Positions 39,201 through 51,120 are shown, counted from the first letter of the stretch. The stretch is 64,000 bases of DNA from Diplosphaera chodatii (GCA_032358165.1 JAALGY010000011.1:620001-684000); one strand, 5' to 3'. Notes: generated by a model from the sequence alone, not told the origin. Translations and numbers: made by a program.

Positions 39201-40543
39201 CAGTGGCTGCCCAATCCGCACAGCGTCTGTGATGATGGTGTTGAAGGCCTTCAGCACTATGTCCGCAGCGCTGGGGGTAATGCTTTGCACCTGCACAGCG
39301 CGGGGCAGGCGTCCCAGCAAGTCACAAAGCCGGCTACACGTGCAATCTCATTGCCTGCATGTGCTGCATGCAGTCGCTACCTTGTGCCCAGATAGATCGC
39401 CCAACGCTACCATCGCAGACACCAGCACCCTGCACGCCAGCTTCTGCCCGCTGACGACAATCATCGCATTTCCAGCCTCCTCAGGCCCACGGCGTATGCT
39501 TGTGTCATCCGTTTGCAGGAGGCTGACCAAGCCGTGGCAGTGCTCCACAATGGCGGCCAGCCGATGTACGCTGCCGGCTGGCAGGCTGGCAACGTGGGCA
39601 GACGCAAGGCGGGCTGTCATGCCCAGCACCATCACCTGCCACGCCTCATCCTGGGGCTGCTGCAGGTTGGCGGCCATGACCCTGTGACCGAAGACAGCAG
39701 TGCCTGACCGTCACAGCTCAGCACCATTACAAGGCACTCGAACATGCGTGTTGCAGTGAGCAAGTGCCAGTTCATAAGTCATAAAGAAAATGCAATTCAG
39801 CCTGACACTCACTCGAGGCAGTGCCCTGCAGCACCCGCCAGGTGCAGGTATGATATTGCGTGCCCATCGTTGGCCATCGCATTCGCCACATCACCCTGCA
39901 GCACCGCCATGGCCAGGCTGACGACTGCATAGGGCTGCGCAGCATGCAGCTCGCGGGCGAGGCCGGGCCGCCGCAGCAGCTCGCCGATGCGAGGGGCGAA
40001 GGAGGGCAAGCGGGCCAGCACCTCCCGATCGGCACCGCCTTTGCCCAGCCCTTTCAGCTGCAGCGCATGCAGACAGCAACTTTCGTGCATACAACAGCGT
40101 GACGAAAATTGCTGCTGATGGTACGTGCTGTAACTTCTGATCCAGCACCCTAACAATGTCGCTGTCAAGGGCACACACACAGGTGCAGGCTTCCGGGTCG
40201 TGCGAGGTCTCTGGCGGTGCCCACCTTGCCAAGGCGAACAAGGGCAGCCAGCGCAGGGACTGCCAGCTGCGGATCGTTCTCCGCAACAGTCACCATACAC
40301 AAGATCATGTCCAGTTTGGCAACCCTGTGTTATCATGCACAGACTGCTCATGGTCATTGCGCGGCACCATCTGAGAGAGCAACAGCAATCTTGCCTGCGC
40401 AGACAAGTGGCTTGGTAACACATGCCTCACCCGCCGAACAGGTCAGATAGGACGTCAACATGGGACTCCGGAGGGCATCGAGCAGCGATGTACTTCCGCG
40501 CCAGTACAACCGGGGGAGACTTGCTGCCTGTTGGGCAGGCCAT
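36289..40543 (-). pseudogene. U-box array unit 8, frameshifted in exon 6
   Basis: Exons, 5' to 3': 40431-40543, 40225-40324, 39813-40057, 39381-39681, 39174-39290, 38957-39074, 38344-38868, 37991-38173, 37639-37800, 37350-37478, 37051-37224, 36576-36899 and 36289-36483. Everything is in phase except exon 6, which is 118 bp where the paralogs have 123-132 bp. After VPLMEG about 8 bp are missing (near 39050-39060), and the family motif SIDACLSCICDS resumes in another frame; the direct frame meets a stop. No alternative acceptor restores phase. The U-box (CPLSE, AVMEDPVMCSDGYTYSR) is undamaged. Intron 1 has a GT donor. The gene therefore looks like a young pseudogene or one allele of a polymorphic locus. 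Confidence 0.75.
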
Positions 40544-41282
40544 GCTGCCTGCAACCGTTTGAAATCCACAGAGGTCACGCGTGTTTGGTGACAAGAAGGC
40601 AGGCGGTGTGATCTGACCGACACAAAGTCCTAAACATCTGCCATGAAATTGCCAACCTGCGCCACCCCCAACAGCTCTGTGTTGCTGTGCATGACTATAC
40701 CTTGCAGCTCACAAGGCGAAGTGCAGCGAGGCGGTGCTATTGCAGGCGCCTTTCGCGTCTCATCGATGTCCCTCCCTGCGTTGTTGTTGTTACACGCGCT
40801 GAGACGCAGACATGCGCAATGTGCAGCGGCACAGCAAGTGCCAACGAGTTCCGTGTCTTGCTGCACTGATCTGTCGCACAGCTGACATGCGTGCTACGAG
40901 ACTGCCAAGCCGCGCTCTGCTGCACAAATCCCAACTTGCTAACGGATCCAAGACTGATGAGGTTGAGCACTGAGGTTGTGAGGCATGTCGTACAGATGCG
41001 ATACTTGCACCCTAGCTACACAAGCACACTTTGAAACTTGAGCCACTCGATCGATCATGAATCATGATTCTATTGCCTCAACCCACAACCATTGCCATCA
41101 ATTCATATGCTCATGTTGCGATCTCTCGTTCACAACCCGCTTTTGCGTCGCATGCACGCAAGAGCGCCACATGATATGGGCTGTTCTGCTGAATCCAGAT
41201 TGACATCATCGCAACTCGAAACTCTTCGACGATGGTTCAACGCCAGCTTCACAGTGTTTAAGTCTTCACTCCTAGAACTAAG
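40544..41282. other. Spacer between units 8 and 9
   Basis: About 0.7 kb. It has the donor-like element of unit 8 but no CACGTG box. No gene was recognised. Confidence 0.5.
40692..40708 (-). promoter_or_regulatory. Conserved 5' donor-like element, unit 8
   Basis: Minus strand CTGCAAG/GTATAGTCA, 149 bp upstream of the unit 8 start. Confidence 0.4.
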
Positions 41283-44200
41283 TCAGCCGCTGCGAGCTTG
41301 CCGCTGCAGCAGAGCCTCGATTGTGTTCCGCAGCGCATGATTTGGTATGAGGTCAAGGCGAGCCAGGGGCTGCCCAGTCGTTGGCGACAGAGCTCCATTA
41401 TCAGCCAGCCACCGTGTAATGGCGGCACGGCTGTAGGTGTAGCCATCGCTGCACATCACCGGATCCTCCATGACCACCTGCATCAGGCAACAGCCATGCA
41501 TGGGCCTCCGTTATGCAATGCAGCCGGCACACACAGATTGTCCGAGCCAGCATACACATCCACACCGACCTTTGAAACAGGGCACAGCATCCAGTCGTCA
41601 TCTGACTGCTGCTCAGCGGAGGCGTCTGTGGGGCTGCTGGCCGCTGCAGCAGCAGGTGCATCAAGGCGCAGCTGCTGCATATCGGCCACCGCCGCACTGC
41701 TACTGGGCTCAGTGGGGCAGGTCTGAGTGTCAGCAGGCAGGCCCTGAGGAGGCTGCTGCTGGCTGGTGTGCACTGCTGCAGTGGCTGGTGCCGCTGCATC
41801 GTCCGCCGCCTGCCTTGCTGCCGCCTTCTTCTTTGCCCGCTTCTGGGCTGCTTTGCTGGGCTTGCTGGCCGCTTGCTCCTCCTCCTGCACAGTGACACAC
41901 AACGACAGGTCTGCCGTGTAACCTCAGCTGGGGCAGTGTCCACCGTGTCTACATGTGGTGAGGAGAGGCATATAGAAGAGTTGAGAGGTTTTCATCAGCG
42001 GTGGTTGGCAGGCTCACCAGCAGCATCTGCATCGCGAGGTCTGCGTCTGCCTGTGACCGCGGGGGCGCAGGTGCAGCGACCTCTGCGCGATCAGCCTCGG
42101 GCCTCTGCTGCCCACCCTGCAGCGCTTGCTCCACCTGCTGCAGGGCCTTCTCGCCCAGCGTGCGCACCCGCGCCGGCAGCCTCCGCAGCTCCTGTTCATC
42201 CACCGCGACGTGACATGTCAGACCCACAGACGCCTGTCATCCTGCGCATCAACGCAGCATACTCCCGTGGCCCTTTGCTTCATCTCGATACAGGGCTGAC
42301 GCAGCCTGGCTTTGCACCAGCAGCTAACCTGCCGCACAACTGCTGCAACCTGCGGCCACGCTGGCCCAAGGATGCTGGCGGCCATGCACTGCCTTTTGGC
42401 GGCGGCGCTGCCCGCCACCAACTGCGCAAGCGCCTTGCATGCTGCCTGAGGCGCAGGCAAACAAACGTAGGTCAGATGCTGGTGTCTGCATGGGGTGTCC
42501 GGTAGGGTCGCACGGCAGGATGTCTGAATGCTACACAGCCTCGTCTGGGAAACTTCTGGAATATGACACCGAGCATGGTGCTGCAACTTGTTTTACCTGC
42601 AGTGCTGGCAGACTGCCGATGCCAAAGGCGCTGTAATGGTTCAAATCCGGCACAGTCATTCTATAGATCATCGATGTCGTACCAGCCGCTTGAGACCGCA
42701 TGTCCATCATGCTGCGGATAGGTGCACCGCTGCTGTGCAAGTCGACCGTCAGGGCCATCGCCTGCACCCATCAAGCAAAACGCCTGCTGTTGTGCCATAC
42801 AAAGAGGTGCAGACAAAGAGCATGACTTGACGGCGACGTGATTTTCTTCAAGCTCATCTGCCTACATGTCGGGAATGCAACCGACACCTTGCAACACTGC
42901 GCCAAACCTCTGGAAACACAAATGACGCGCTGCGTCACGAACTGCACCTGCTCTATGACTGCCAGATCGTGAGGCCGGCTCCCAAACCCAGCAAACTGGG
43001 GCTGCAAGCAAGCATACTCGTGCTCTGCCTGTGCCAGCTCCAGCTGCGATGAACTCGCCGCCATGCAGGCAACCTGCAGCAGCACTGCTGACGGCGGCGG
43101 GCGCCCCGCTGCCTCTGCTGCCGCCGTGGCCTTGGCCTGCACATCATGCCGAGAGCCGGTGACAATGAGTATGCAACGGTGCCTTCCGCTGCAACATGAT
43201 GCAGGGCAAGCATTCCAACCGCTGGAGACCCTCGACCAACCGCACAGCAGATTGCCCTCTGTCGAGCTTAGCTTCTGGAAAGCGTTTGCAATGACGGAGC
43301 TTACCACGGCCATGGCGAGGGCCCTCATGGCCTTGGCAACGGCTCGGAGCGAGCCCATGAAGCGGTCAGCGGTCCCAGGACGTTCGCGAGCCCCCAGCAC
43401 AGCATATTGCATGTGCTCGGCACGGATGTCCAGGAAGGCCTCCAGCGCGTGCACAAGGGCAAGCGCCGCCGGCCGCTCCAACACAGCTGCAGCGTCCGCA
43501 CCCTCCGCTGCCGCCTGCAGCGAGGCTGCTGCGGCGCCAGCCAGCCGCGTGGCAGCATCCAGCAGCATGCCCGCAGCCTCCACAACACCCAGCTGGTCAA
43601 GCCATGGCACCAATGCTTGCAGCGCAGCTGCGAGAGCCGTGTGCCAGTGCGTCTGCAGCGGCGGCGTGTGCAAGATGCTGCATTGGCTGCTGCTGCCTCC
43701 AGTGTTGCATGGCTTGCCGCCAGATTTGCTGCTTTCTGCCCTGCGATCCAGGCCGCGAGCCACCTGTTCGGCATAGTGGGAGAACAGCAGGCTGACATTG
43801 GCCGAGTTCGTCATGACCTGCAGACACAAGCACATAGTATGTATCCATGACACTGCGATGTTGTCGAGTCTACGCTGCAGCACAGGAGGGTCGGGGCGTC
43901 GGACTGCACTTTGCGCTGTACTGCGCTGATTTGTGCCGAAATACGACACTCCAGTGGAGTTTCCCACCTGCTCATCGGGTTTAGAACGTGGGTCTGGCAG
44001 CGCATCGCCGTGCTGGAGCAGTGCGCAACAGAATTGTACCATGAAGGCATCAAGATTTTTCTGCTGCGCCAAGTGGACTGCAGCCTCCACAAGCGGCTCC
44101 TGCAGAAGTGTGTCGGTCCAGTCAGTCGCAGGCCGGACTGACAAACGACCAGCTACGGGCACAATAATCTGCTTTGATGCTGTATCGCTGTCAGCTATGA

Positions 44201-45706
44201 TGTGCACAGAAGCTCACCGCATAAAGCGAGGCCCAGTGTATGTTTAGAGGCTTGCCGGTCCCCGCAACACGCTCCAGCAGGGTGGCCTCAGCTCCCAGCA
44301 CGGTCGTCGCCACTCTAGGCGTCAGCGGTTGCTCCTGCAGTGTGCAGGACACATGATTGCCAGCGGTTGTCAAATCCAGAGCTAACAGCCAAAACCCACT
44401 TGGCATGCCCAACAATACTTATTATGCACGCACCTGGGAGGCAAGTCAAGCTGAGGACACGTGCTCCGCTGCATCATAAGCAGAAGCAAGAGCCAGACCG
44501 CGATGCTCAGGTAACTCCAAGCCCAGCACCTGATGCAGGGAGCCCAGGGATCCCAAGGTCGCCAAGGCAGGCACCAGCGCGCAGTATGCCAGCGTCTGCG
44601 GGCTGCTCGCTGAGTCAGCCTCGTCATGCACACCGCCTGGCACCGTGTGCACTTTGTCGATCGTGTTGCAGCAGTGCGCCAGCACGGCGGCAAGCCGATC
44701 CGCGCTGTCGACTGGTAAGCTGGCTGCATTATGGCCCGCGAGACGGGCTGCCAGGGCAATCGCTGAGAACTGCGTTGGTGGGTGCGGATTCCACTGCAGC
44801 GCCCGCAGCCCGTCTGTCACCATCCTGGCATGCGAGGGAGTCATGCCGAATGGTCAGAGCAGGACCCACGCCCCTGCTGAGTCACTTCATACCCCGCAGT
44901 GGTTTTGCAACCCATGATGTACTGCCAATGAGACACACACCACCCGTCATGTTCAAGGCAAAGACTCACTCGAGGCAGTGTCCTGCAGCACAGCGCAGCT
45001 GGTTGAACGTCTCAGAGCGCTGCACTTCTGCAGCCGGGGTGATGGGCAGGGCGCAGACTGCCTGCAGCACTGACATCACGAGACCGACTGCGGCGAAGGG
45101 CGCGGCGGCGTGCAGCTCGGGAATGAGGCCCGGCCGCTGCAGCAGGGCTCCAATCTCGGGGGCGTACATGGGCAAGCACGCCACCACCGCTTCATCAGCA
45201 TCGATGCCCAGCCAACTGAGCTGCGAACATCCGGAAGACCTGACTCAGAGAATCCCCGACACACCACCCACCGCAATTACCAGGACAAGCTTGCCAAGAG
45301 CAGGAGGTATCGCCAGATGCAACATTGCAGGGTCTTCAGGGCCTCGCATGCTCACCCTGCCAGTGCGAACCACAGCAAGCAGCGCAGCGGCCACCAACCG
45401 CGGATCCTCGGTGGCGACTGCCAGCATGCCGGCCACCTTGTGACCAGTTGGCATGTCGACCCTGCAGCAGTAGACGTGTACCCTCTAGACTGGGGTTCCC
45501 ACACTGTATAGCAGCGGGCACAATCTGCATCCTTGTTTGCAGCTGTAGGAACAAGCATGACTTGTTATAGGTGCGTGGTCGTGCCTGCCATTGAAACAGC
45601 TGAAGATCACGTCGATGACTGACTCGGGGGGGCATCGAGCAGCCACTTGTCGCTGCACCACCCCAACAATCTCTGCCTTTTGAGCCGCATTGCTTGCTGT
45701 CGCCAT
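41283..45706 (-). CDS. U-box array unit 9, intact U-box ligase-like protein (896 aa)
   Basis: This is the 5'-most and right-most unit. Exons, 5' to 3': 45585-45706, 45356-45461, 44970-45220, 44530-44824, 44218-44334, 43968-44099, 43305-43817, 42948-43136, 42597-42761, 42329-42445, 42018-42191, 41570-41884 and 41283-41477; 896 residues from MATASNAAQK with no stop. The armadillo-like segment reads AACKALAQLVAGSAAAKRQC; the linker has EEEQAASKPSKAAQKRAKKK; the U-box reads CPVSK then VVMEDPVMCSDGYTYSR. Intron 1 has a GC donor (AG/GCACGA). The gene is divergent from the flavoprotein gene that starts at 46302, sharing about 0.6 kb of upstream DNA. Confidence 0.92.
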
Positions 45707-45867
45707 GCTGCCTGCTATGCGCCACGACCGCTGTGTGGAGTGCAGTCCATTCACCCAATCATGATGTCGTGTTCTGGCCTGTTAATTGCTCAGGTTTGTT
45801 GTCCTCTGTCAATCCACATGCTGCGCCAAACCGGATCCCGCCCCGGATGACTATGCACAGCCTGCAC

Positions 45868-45886
45868 TGATCACACTTCGCTGCTC
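45868..45886 (-). promoter_or_regulatory. Conserved 5' donor-like element, unit 9
   Basis: Minus strand CAGCGAA/GTGTGATCA, 162 bp upstream of the unit 9 start. Confidence 0.4.
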
Positions 45887-46156
45887 ATAACACAATGCAG
45901 CAGAGTGGTGGCTGTGCACGTGTCTTTGCTTTATGAGCCAACGGGAAGCTCATGTCGCGCGTGGTGGAAATATTTGCTGCATGTGCAGCAAGAGAGGCGC
46001 GTCAGGAGACAACTGCCTCAACACGTGCCGTGACTTGCTGCGACAGTTCAAGAGTGCGCAGAGCATTTATGTTTGCTCAATTAGCGGCAACAGTGAAGTG
46101 TGAAATTATGTTACAAGTGGAGGAAACGCACGTGGATGAGAAGATGAGAAGATCCG

Positions 46157-46162
46157 CACGTG
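46157..46162. promoter_or_regulatory. CACGTG box upstream of unit 9
   Basis: It lies within GCACGTGCATGCACG, 451 bp upstream of the unit 9 start and about 140 bp upstream of the flavoprotein start, so it could serve either gene. Confidence 0.45.
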
Positions 46163-46301
46163 CATGCACGATGTTGCTCGAGACAAGGCTGACCAATCGT
46201 CGGTGCACTGTTGAAAATCGTGGCAACGATGCATCATATATGTTGAGCCCGTTTGCAGCCACACACAATAGCGTGTGCACCACACCGCTTGCTTTGTTGT
46301 G

Positions 46302-49300
46302 ATGGATCCCAGCATGCGGTCAGCCACGTCGATGCAAGGCCATCATCTTGATGTGGCGTTCACATCTCAGCGATTGCAGAAATGTAGAGCTTTCCGAGGC
46401 AGCCGCGGTCGCTTGCGCATCCAGGCAGTGGCAGTCACAGAGGTGTCATCAGAAAGCAGACCGGCGGTGGTCGCCGGCAACGGGCAGTCCGGTAGCAGGC
46501 ACAGCAACAAGAAGAAGGTCTTGATAGTCGGCGCTGGATGGGCAGGTGCAGATCATGTCATGTGGCACATATGGTCAACAAGCTCATGCCTGCTGCGTAT
46601 CAGTGTCTGGCAGTGGCATTATGTATCACATGCTAGCATTGCTCAATGGTCATTGCACACTGCACTGGGCAGGCTTCGGTGCTGCAAAGCACCTGTCGCA
46701 GCAAGGCTATGCAGTGACACTGCTGGACGCATCGCCAAACCCTGGCGGCCTGTCGTCAGGATGGAGGACGCCGCAGGGCCGGGCGGTCGAAGCAGGTGAA
46801 GTTAATATCAGTTGCAGGACAGAGGCGAAGCGTGCATTGCACGATGGCTGCTTCGACAACGCCAGCACATACATGAGGCGCGCTGCAGTGCTGGTGTGAT
46901 AACACTAACTGCTGTGCAGGCGTCAAAGGCTTCTGGTATCAGGTGCGCTCTATCATGGCGCTTGCATGTTCATTGACACATGCTGCTAGAACCTGCCCTG
47001 CGACCGTTTTGTTGGTAGTCCAAGACAGTGTTTGCTGCTTGCAGTATCACAACATCTTTGCGCTGGTCAAGGAGCTGGGCATCCCCAACCCCTTTACACG
47101 GTGGACGCCCTCTGGGTTCTGGAGCCCAACTGGGCTGACAACACAGGTAGAGCACGATGCAGTGATCTGCAGCTCAATCTGCTGGGAGCTTGCACCGGAG
47201 CTTGCACCAGTGTCGGCCGCTTCTCCACCTCTGGTACTTGAACGTCTGCAGCAAAAGGTTGGCTGTGCTGCGTGCAGGCGCCCGTCTTCTCAGCGCTGCC
47301 GCGGTACCCGACCATGCTCGGGCAGTTCATTCACACAGCGCAGCTGTTTGAGTGAGCGTCTGCATCCTGCATCGTGATGCTTGCCTCTGCCTGCCGTATC
47401 TGCCCTGTTCTCTCTGGAGAGACCTATTTGTCTTTGTATGTGTGAGCATCGTGACACGACCCACACAGATGCCATTGCATCAGGTCCTGGTGACGGGCTC
47501 ATCTATGTCTTGTGATGCAGGAGACTTCCAATTGCAGACCGGCTGACCATGGTGCCGCTGTTGGGGGCACTGCTCGACTATGACAGTGACCCAGAGACCT
47601 ACGCCCGGTATGACGCCATGACGTCCCGCGAGCTATTCCGCCAATATGGTGCGCCACACCCTGGTGACAGGCAAATCGTGGTTATTTTTAGGCATGGTGG
47701 ACGACTCACTATACAGCAAGGGCTTCTGAGCGGTTCCACTATTGATGGCAGCAGGAGCTTGCTGCTGTGCTGGGGCATAAGCGTGCTGGTGTAAGGCGGA
47801 GTAGTAGCCAGCACAGCTTGAACATGAATTTGGGTTGTCTGTAGGCGTGTCCACACGGCTGTACGAGGAGTTCCTGAAGCCGCTGCTGCTGGTCGCACTG
47901 TTTGCGCCACCAGAGGAGCTGTCCGCGGGGGTCGTGCTCTCAGCGTTCTATTTTTACAGTGAGAATCCCGTGTGTTGTTTCTCATGCCCTCTGATGTTAT
48001 CTGTTTAATAAATCCTCGACCTAGATGAACATTAACAAGTACCTGATTGCATGGACAGCAATGCACGGCAGCCTTCTGACGCGCCCACCATTGCCATGCA
48101 ACGCTGCCAGTTTGGAGTTTCATCACGGCGGCATTCGGCTTGCCTGTTTGCAGCGCTGGCGCATCAGCAGGACTTTGATGTGTGCTGGTGCCGGGGCAGC
48201 GTGGCAGAAAGCATTTTCCAGCCTCTCATCGCCTCAATCGAGCGTGCCGGCGGTAGCATCCAAGGTGTGTGCTGTAGCATGGAAGGTTTGCAGACGTCAG
48301 GCCCAGCAATTCATGCTCAGCGTGCCTCCAAATGGTCATGAAAGGGTCCGCTGCCTCGGACGCTGGCTGTACGCATCCATAAAGCCGTGCATGCGCAAGT
48401 TTCTCAGCGGCATGTCATTGTGAAGTTGGGAGTGCAGGTGGCAGCCTTGTCAGCGATGTGCATGTGGACAGCAGCAGCGGCAAGGTGACCGCCGTCACTT
48501 CACGCTCAAGAGAGGGCAAAGAGACACGGCATGAAGCGGACGCCGTCGTCTTTGCCATCGGCATCTCAGGTGCTGCTGGCGCTGCATAGGGTTTGGTTTG
48601 CTGGCGCTACATATGTGGGTGCATGCCTGTTATCACCACAGTGTTCCTGGACCTAGAGTAGATGAGATTACGCTACAAGCTGCACAGTGAAGGCGGCAAC
48701 ATGTGAAGAGCGCTAAGGTTATACTAAGCGATGTGCCAAAAAGTATCAGTTCGTAGCCAAACCTTTGTGTCGTCTGTAGGCATGCAGAAGCTGGTGGCAG
48801 CCACGCCAGCGCTGGCAGCGCGGCCCGAATACCAGCGCATCATGAACCTGAAGGGTCTAGATGTCATTGCAACCAGGTATGCCCAGGTACCACCAGTTCA
48901 GGTCTACCACCAGTTCAGGTCAGCATAGATCCGCAGTGCAACCGTACAAGCAGGCTGTGCCGAAGGTCAATGGTCTGTCAAAGGGATTTCTGTAGTCGTT
49001 GACCTTTGTTATGGTCATTGGCATGAGCATACCCTGTAGGTTTGAAGCTACATCCTGTGCTGGTGCTGCTGTTTTAGCACAGGGTTTGCTCAGCGGCTCC
49101 CTGCAGGGACGCCGGTACAAGGCTGACATGATGTGGTGCAGCTGGTTTTCAACCTACTGCACCCGAGTGATGCTGTGCTGTGCTGTGCAGGCTGTGGTTC
49201 GACAAGCGGATCCCCATGCGCTTCCCGGCAAATGTGCTTAGCGGCTTCGATGACACCATGGGCAGCACCTTCTTCGACCTCAACGACCTGCAGGTCAGCA

Positions 49301-50616
49301 CCCTGCGGGTCTGAAACCGTCAATGCTGGCATTAAGGGGTCCGTTCTGCTCGTGTGAAGTTGCATATCCACATGAAGACATGGCTATAGAAGCATCATGA
49401 GCAGCAGGCCATTGCCTTGGTTAGTGGATGTGATGTGCAAGGCTGGGAACAGTTGTGGTGCTCAGAGCAGAGTATGCTGAGGCCGCAGAGCCCTGTGTGA
49501 AATTCATCACCTCCGAACGTGATGTGAATGTGATGTCACTCTTCCAAGCGCCTGCGTGATGCCCACTGCAGGACGAGTACCGGGATGCGCCGGGCTCGGT
49601 GGTGGCGTCAGACTTTTACCACGCCAACACGCTGCTGCCGCTATCGGACGACGAGATCGTGCGCCGGGTGCACAGCAATGTCGCCGCCTGCGAGCCTGGC
49701 TTTGCGAATGCCAAGGTACGTGACGGACACTCTGCTCAAGCACAGCCTGTTTTCATCCACATCACGCGCACTTCAGATGCTCTCTGAGCTTGCACATTCC
49801 GGATGTGTGAGGTGTGCACCTCCATGTAGGTGACAAATCAAAAGAATATCAAATGGACTTGCCCAAAGTGCTTCTGCCATACACACTGTTCAACGACACA
49901 GGCAGCTTTGCCATGCTTGCCTGTTGTTGAAGGACAGCTTTCACCCGCCCAGGTGGTGGATGCAGCAGTACTGAAGTTCAAGGGCGCAGTGACGCACTTC
50001 AGCCCAGGCAGCTACACATCGCGGCCCCTGCAGCGCACCAGCTTCCCCAACCTGTTCATGGCTGGTGCGGCAACTGCCGCCATCTATATCTCACCCTGGC
50101 ACTTCATGGCTCTGCAGCTAGCAAAGTGCCAGCAGTTGGCCATTTGGTGCTTGCTACAACCTGGATTGAAAATGGTCGCAGGTGACTGGGTCAAGGGCCT
50201 GGATCATGGCGCCAAGGGCCTGTCACAGGTGAGCATGAAACATGTCAACTATCTTCGAGGCTCTCCTCTTACAAGCTGCACACATGTTGCAAAGCTCAGA
50301 GCAGGTTTGTAGAGAGCGTAAGGAATGGCAGCCAAGTGCATCTGCAATCCGCTGCCGTATCGAGTTTGACCAACGGTTTGATGCTTGTACCTTTTGGCTT
50401 CGGGATGATTCATTGCCACAACGTCTGCAGGAGCGGGCATATGTGACGGGGCTGGTGGCGGCAAACATGGTGGTCGCCACCCTGGGCGTGGGGCAGGCCG
50501 CAGAGATCCTGCCGACAGAGGCCGATGAGGCGCACATCGTTGCGGGCCGGCTCGTCAACCGGACGTTCAAATCTGCAGCGCAGGCCCTAGGCATCAAGTC
50601 GCCCTTCCTCTTCTGA
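46302..50616 (+). CDS. FAD-dependent amine-oxidase/carotenoid-desaturase-like flavoprotein, plastid (579 aa)
   Basis: Fifteen exons in phase: 46302-46545, 46673-46795, 46920-46942, 47045-47146, 47278-47351, 47521-47648, 47845-47958, 48154-48264, 48438-48569, 48780-48876, 49191-49293, 49572-49715, 49953-50064, 50182-50228 and 50431-50616. Residues 1-~70 are rich in Ser, Arg and Ala with few acids, like a plastid transit peptide. KKVLIVGAGWAG (about 71-82) is the dinucleotide-binding GxGxxG loop, followed by VTLLDASPNPGGLS with the acidic ribose-binding residue and the GG motif of the phytoene desaturase/amine oxidase superfamily. VVFAIGIS and the carboxyl-end segment NLFMAGDWVKG...AYVTGLVAANMVV fit the second FAD contact. 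It most resembles plant and cyanobacterial desaturase-like oxidoreductases; the substrate cannot be assigned. Exon 3 is only 23 bp. Confidence 0.88.
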
Positions 50617-51120
50617 TTCTTGAGGGCGCGAGGGCATCTACCACCACCCTGTCGAGAGCTACTCATTGGAGTTCATTTTGCGGCTTTTGCTAAGCTTGAT
50701 GTGCTTGCGATATCCTTGTGGACTGAATGCCGTTGACTGCATGAGTGTCACAAGCAGATTTTGGGTCGACTGCCGTTCTCATAACGAGAAGCACTTTGAG
50801 AGGCTCCGAGGATGCCATGTTGGCACTTGTATTGTTCGATATTGGTGTTGCAAGCGAATCGTGGGAAACACTGACAAGATGCATAGCTGTTGCCCGTCAC
50901 ACTCCCGCGCATCACGTTAATGTGCTCTGACAGGGCTTAACACTCCACGCAGACGGGGCCATCAGGCACACTTGCTGACATTCACTCAAGACGCTCAACC
51001 CATCTACATCACGACTCCATGCACCCTTCGGCATGCGACTCACAGTTGTTCGCAAGAGTTGGCTTTGTACACCTGCTGGTGCGCTGTCCTATCGCTACAT
51101 GCTCAGCTGCGCGACTGTGC
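50617..51120. other. Convergent intergenic region
   Basis: About 0.5 kb between the flavoprotein stop and the stop of the minus-strand acyltransferase gene. It should hold both 3' untranslated regions; no TGTAA signal or gene was evident. Confidence 0.5.

Larger units (their letters stand above)
1..45706 (-). repeat. Tandem array of nine U-box ligase genes
   Basis: Nine units lie head to tail on the minus strand with a period of about 5.0-5.4 kb; the left-most is cut by the window edge. Every unit shows the same order of 13 coding exons (12 in unit 6). Exon sizes are very constant: exon 5 is 117 bp in all nine, exon 9 is 162-165 bp, exon 7 is 513-531 bp, and exon 13 is 186-198 bp. Spacers between genes are 0.7-1.7 kb. 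Because exon size and phase are conserved while the amino acids differ, the copies are related by duplication and not by recent identical amplification. No transposase, terminal repeat or integrase was seen, so unequal crossing-over is the simplest origin (inference). Confidence 0.95.
45707..46301. promoter_or_regulatory. Divergent intergenic region, unit 9 and flavoprotein gene
   Basis: About 0.6 kb between two divergent starts. CACGTG occurs at 45917-45922 and again at 46157-46162, and the donor-like element of unit 9 at 45868. No coding region was recognised. Confidence 0.5.

Noticed and set aside
38980..39687. Plus-strand open frame of 235 codons
   Set aside because: Shadow of exons 4-6 of unit 8 on the other strand.
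44340..45443. Plus-strand open frame of 367 codons
   Set aside because: Opposite exons 2-4 of unit 9, crossing two of its introns; no recognisable domain.
1..45706. Transposon or CRISPR explanation for the regular repeats
   Set aside because: The repeats are about 5 kb genes with exon structure. No transposase, terminal repeats, target duplications or short direct-repeat/spacer pattern were seen.
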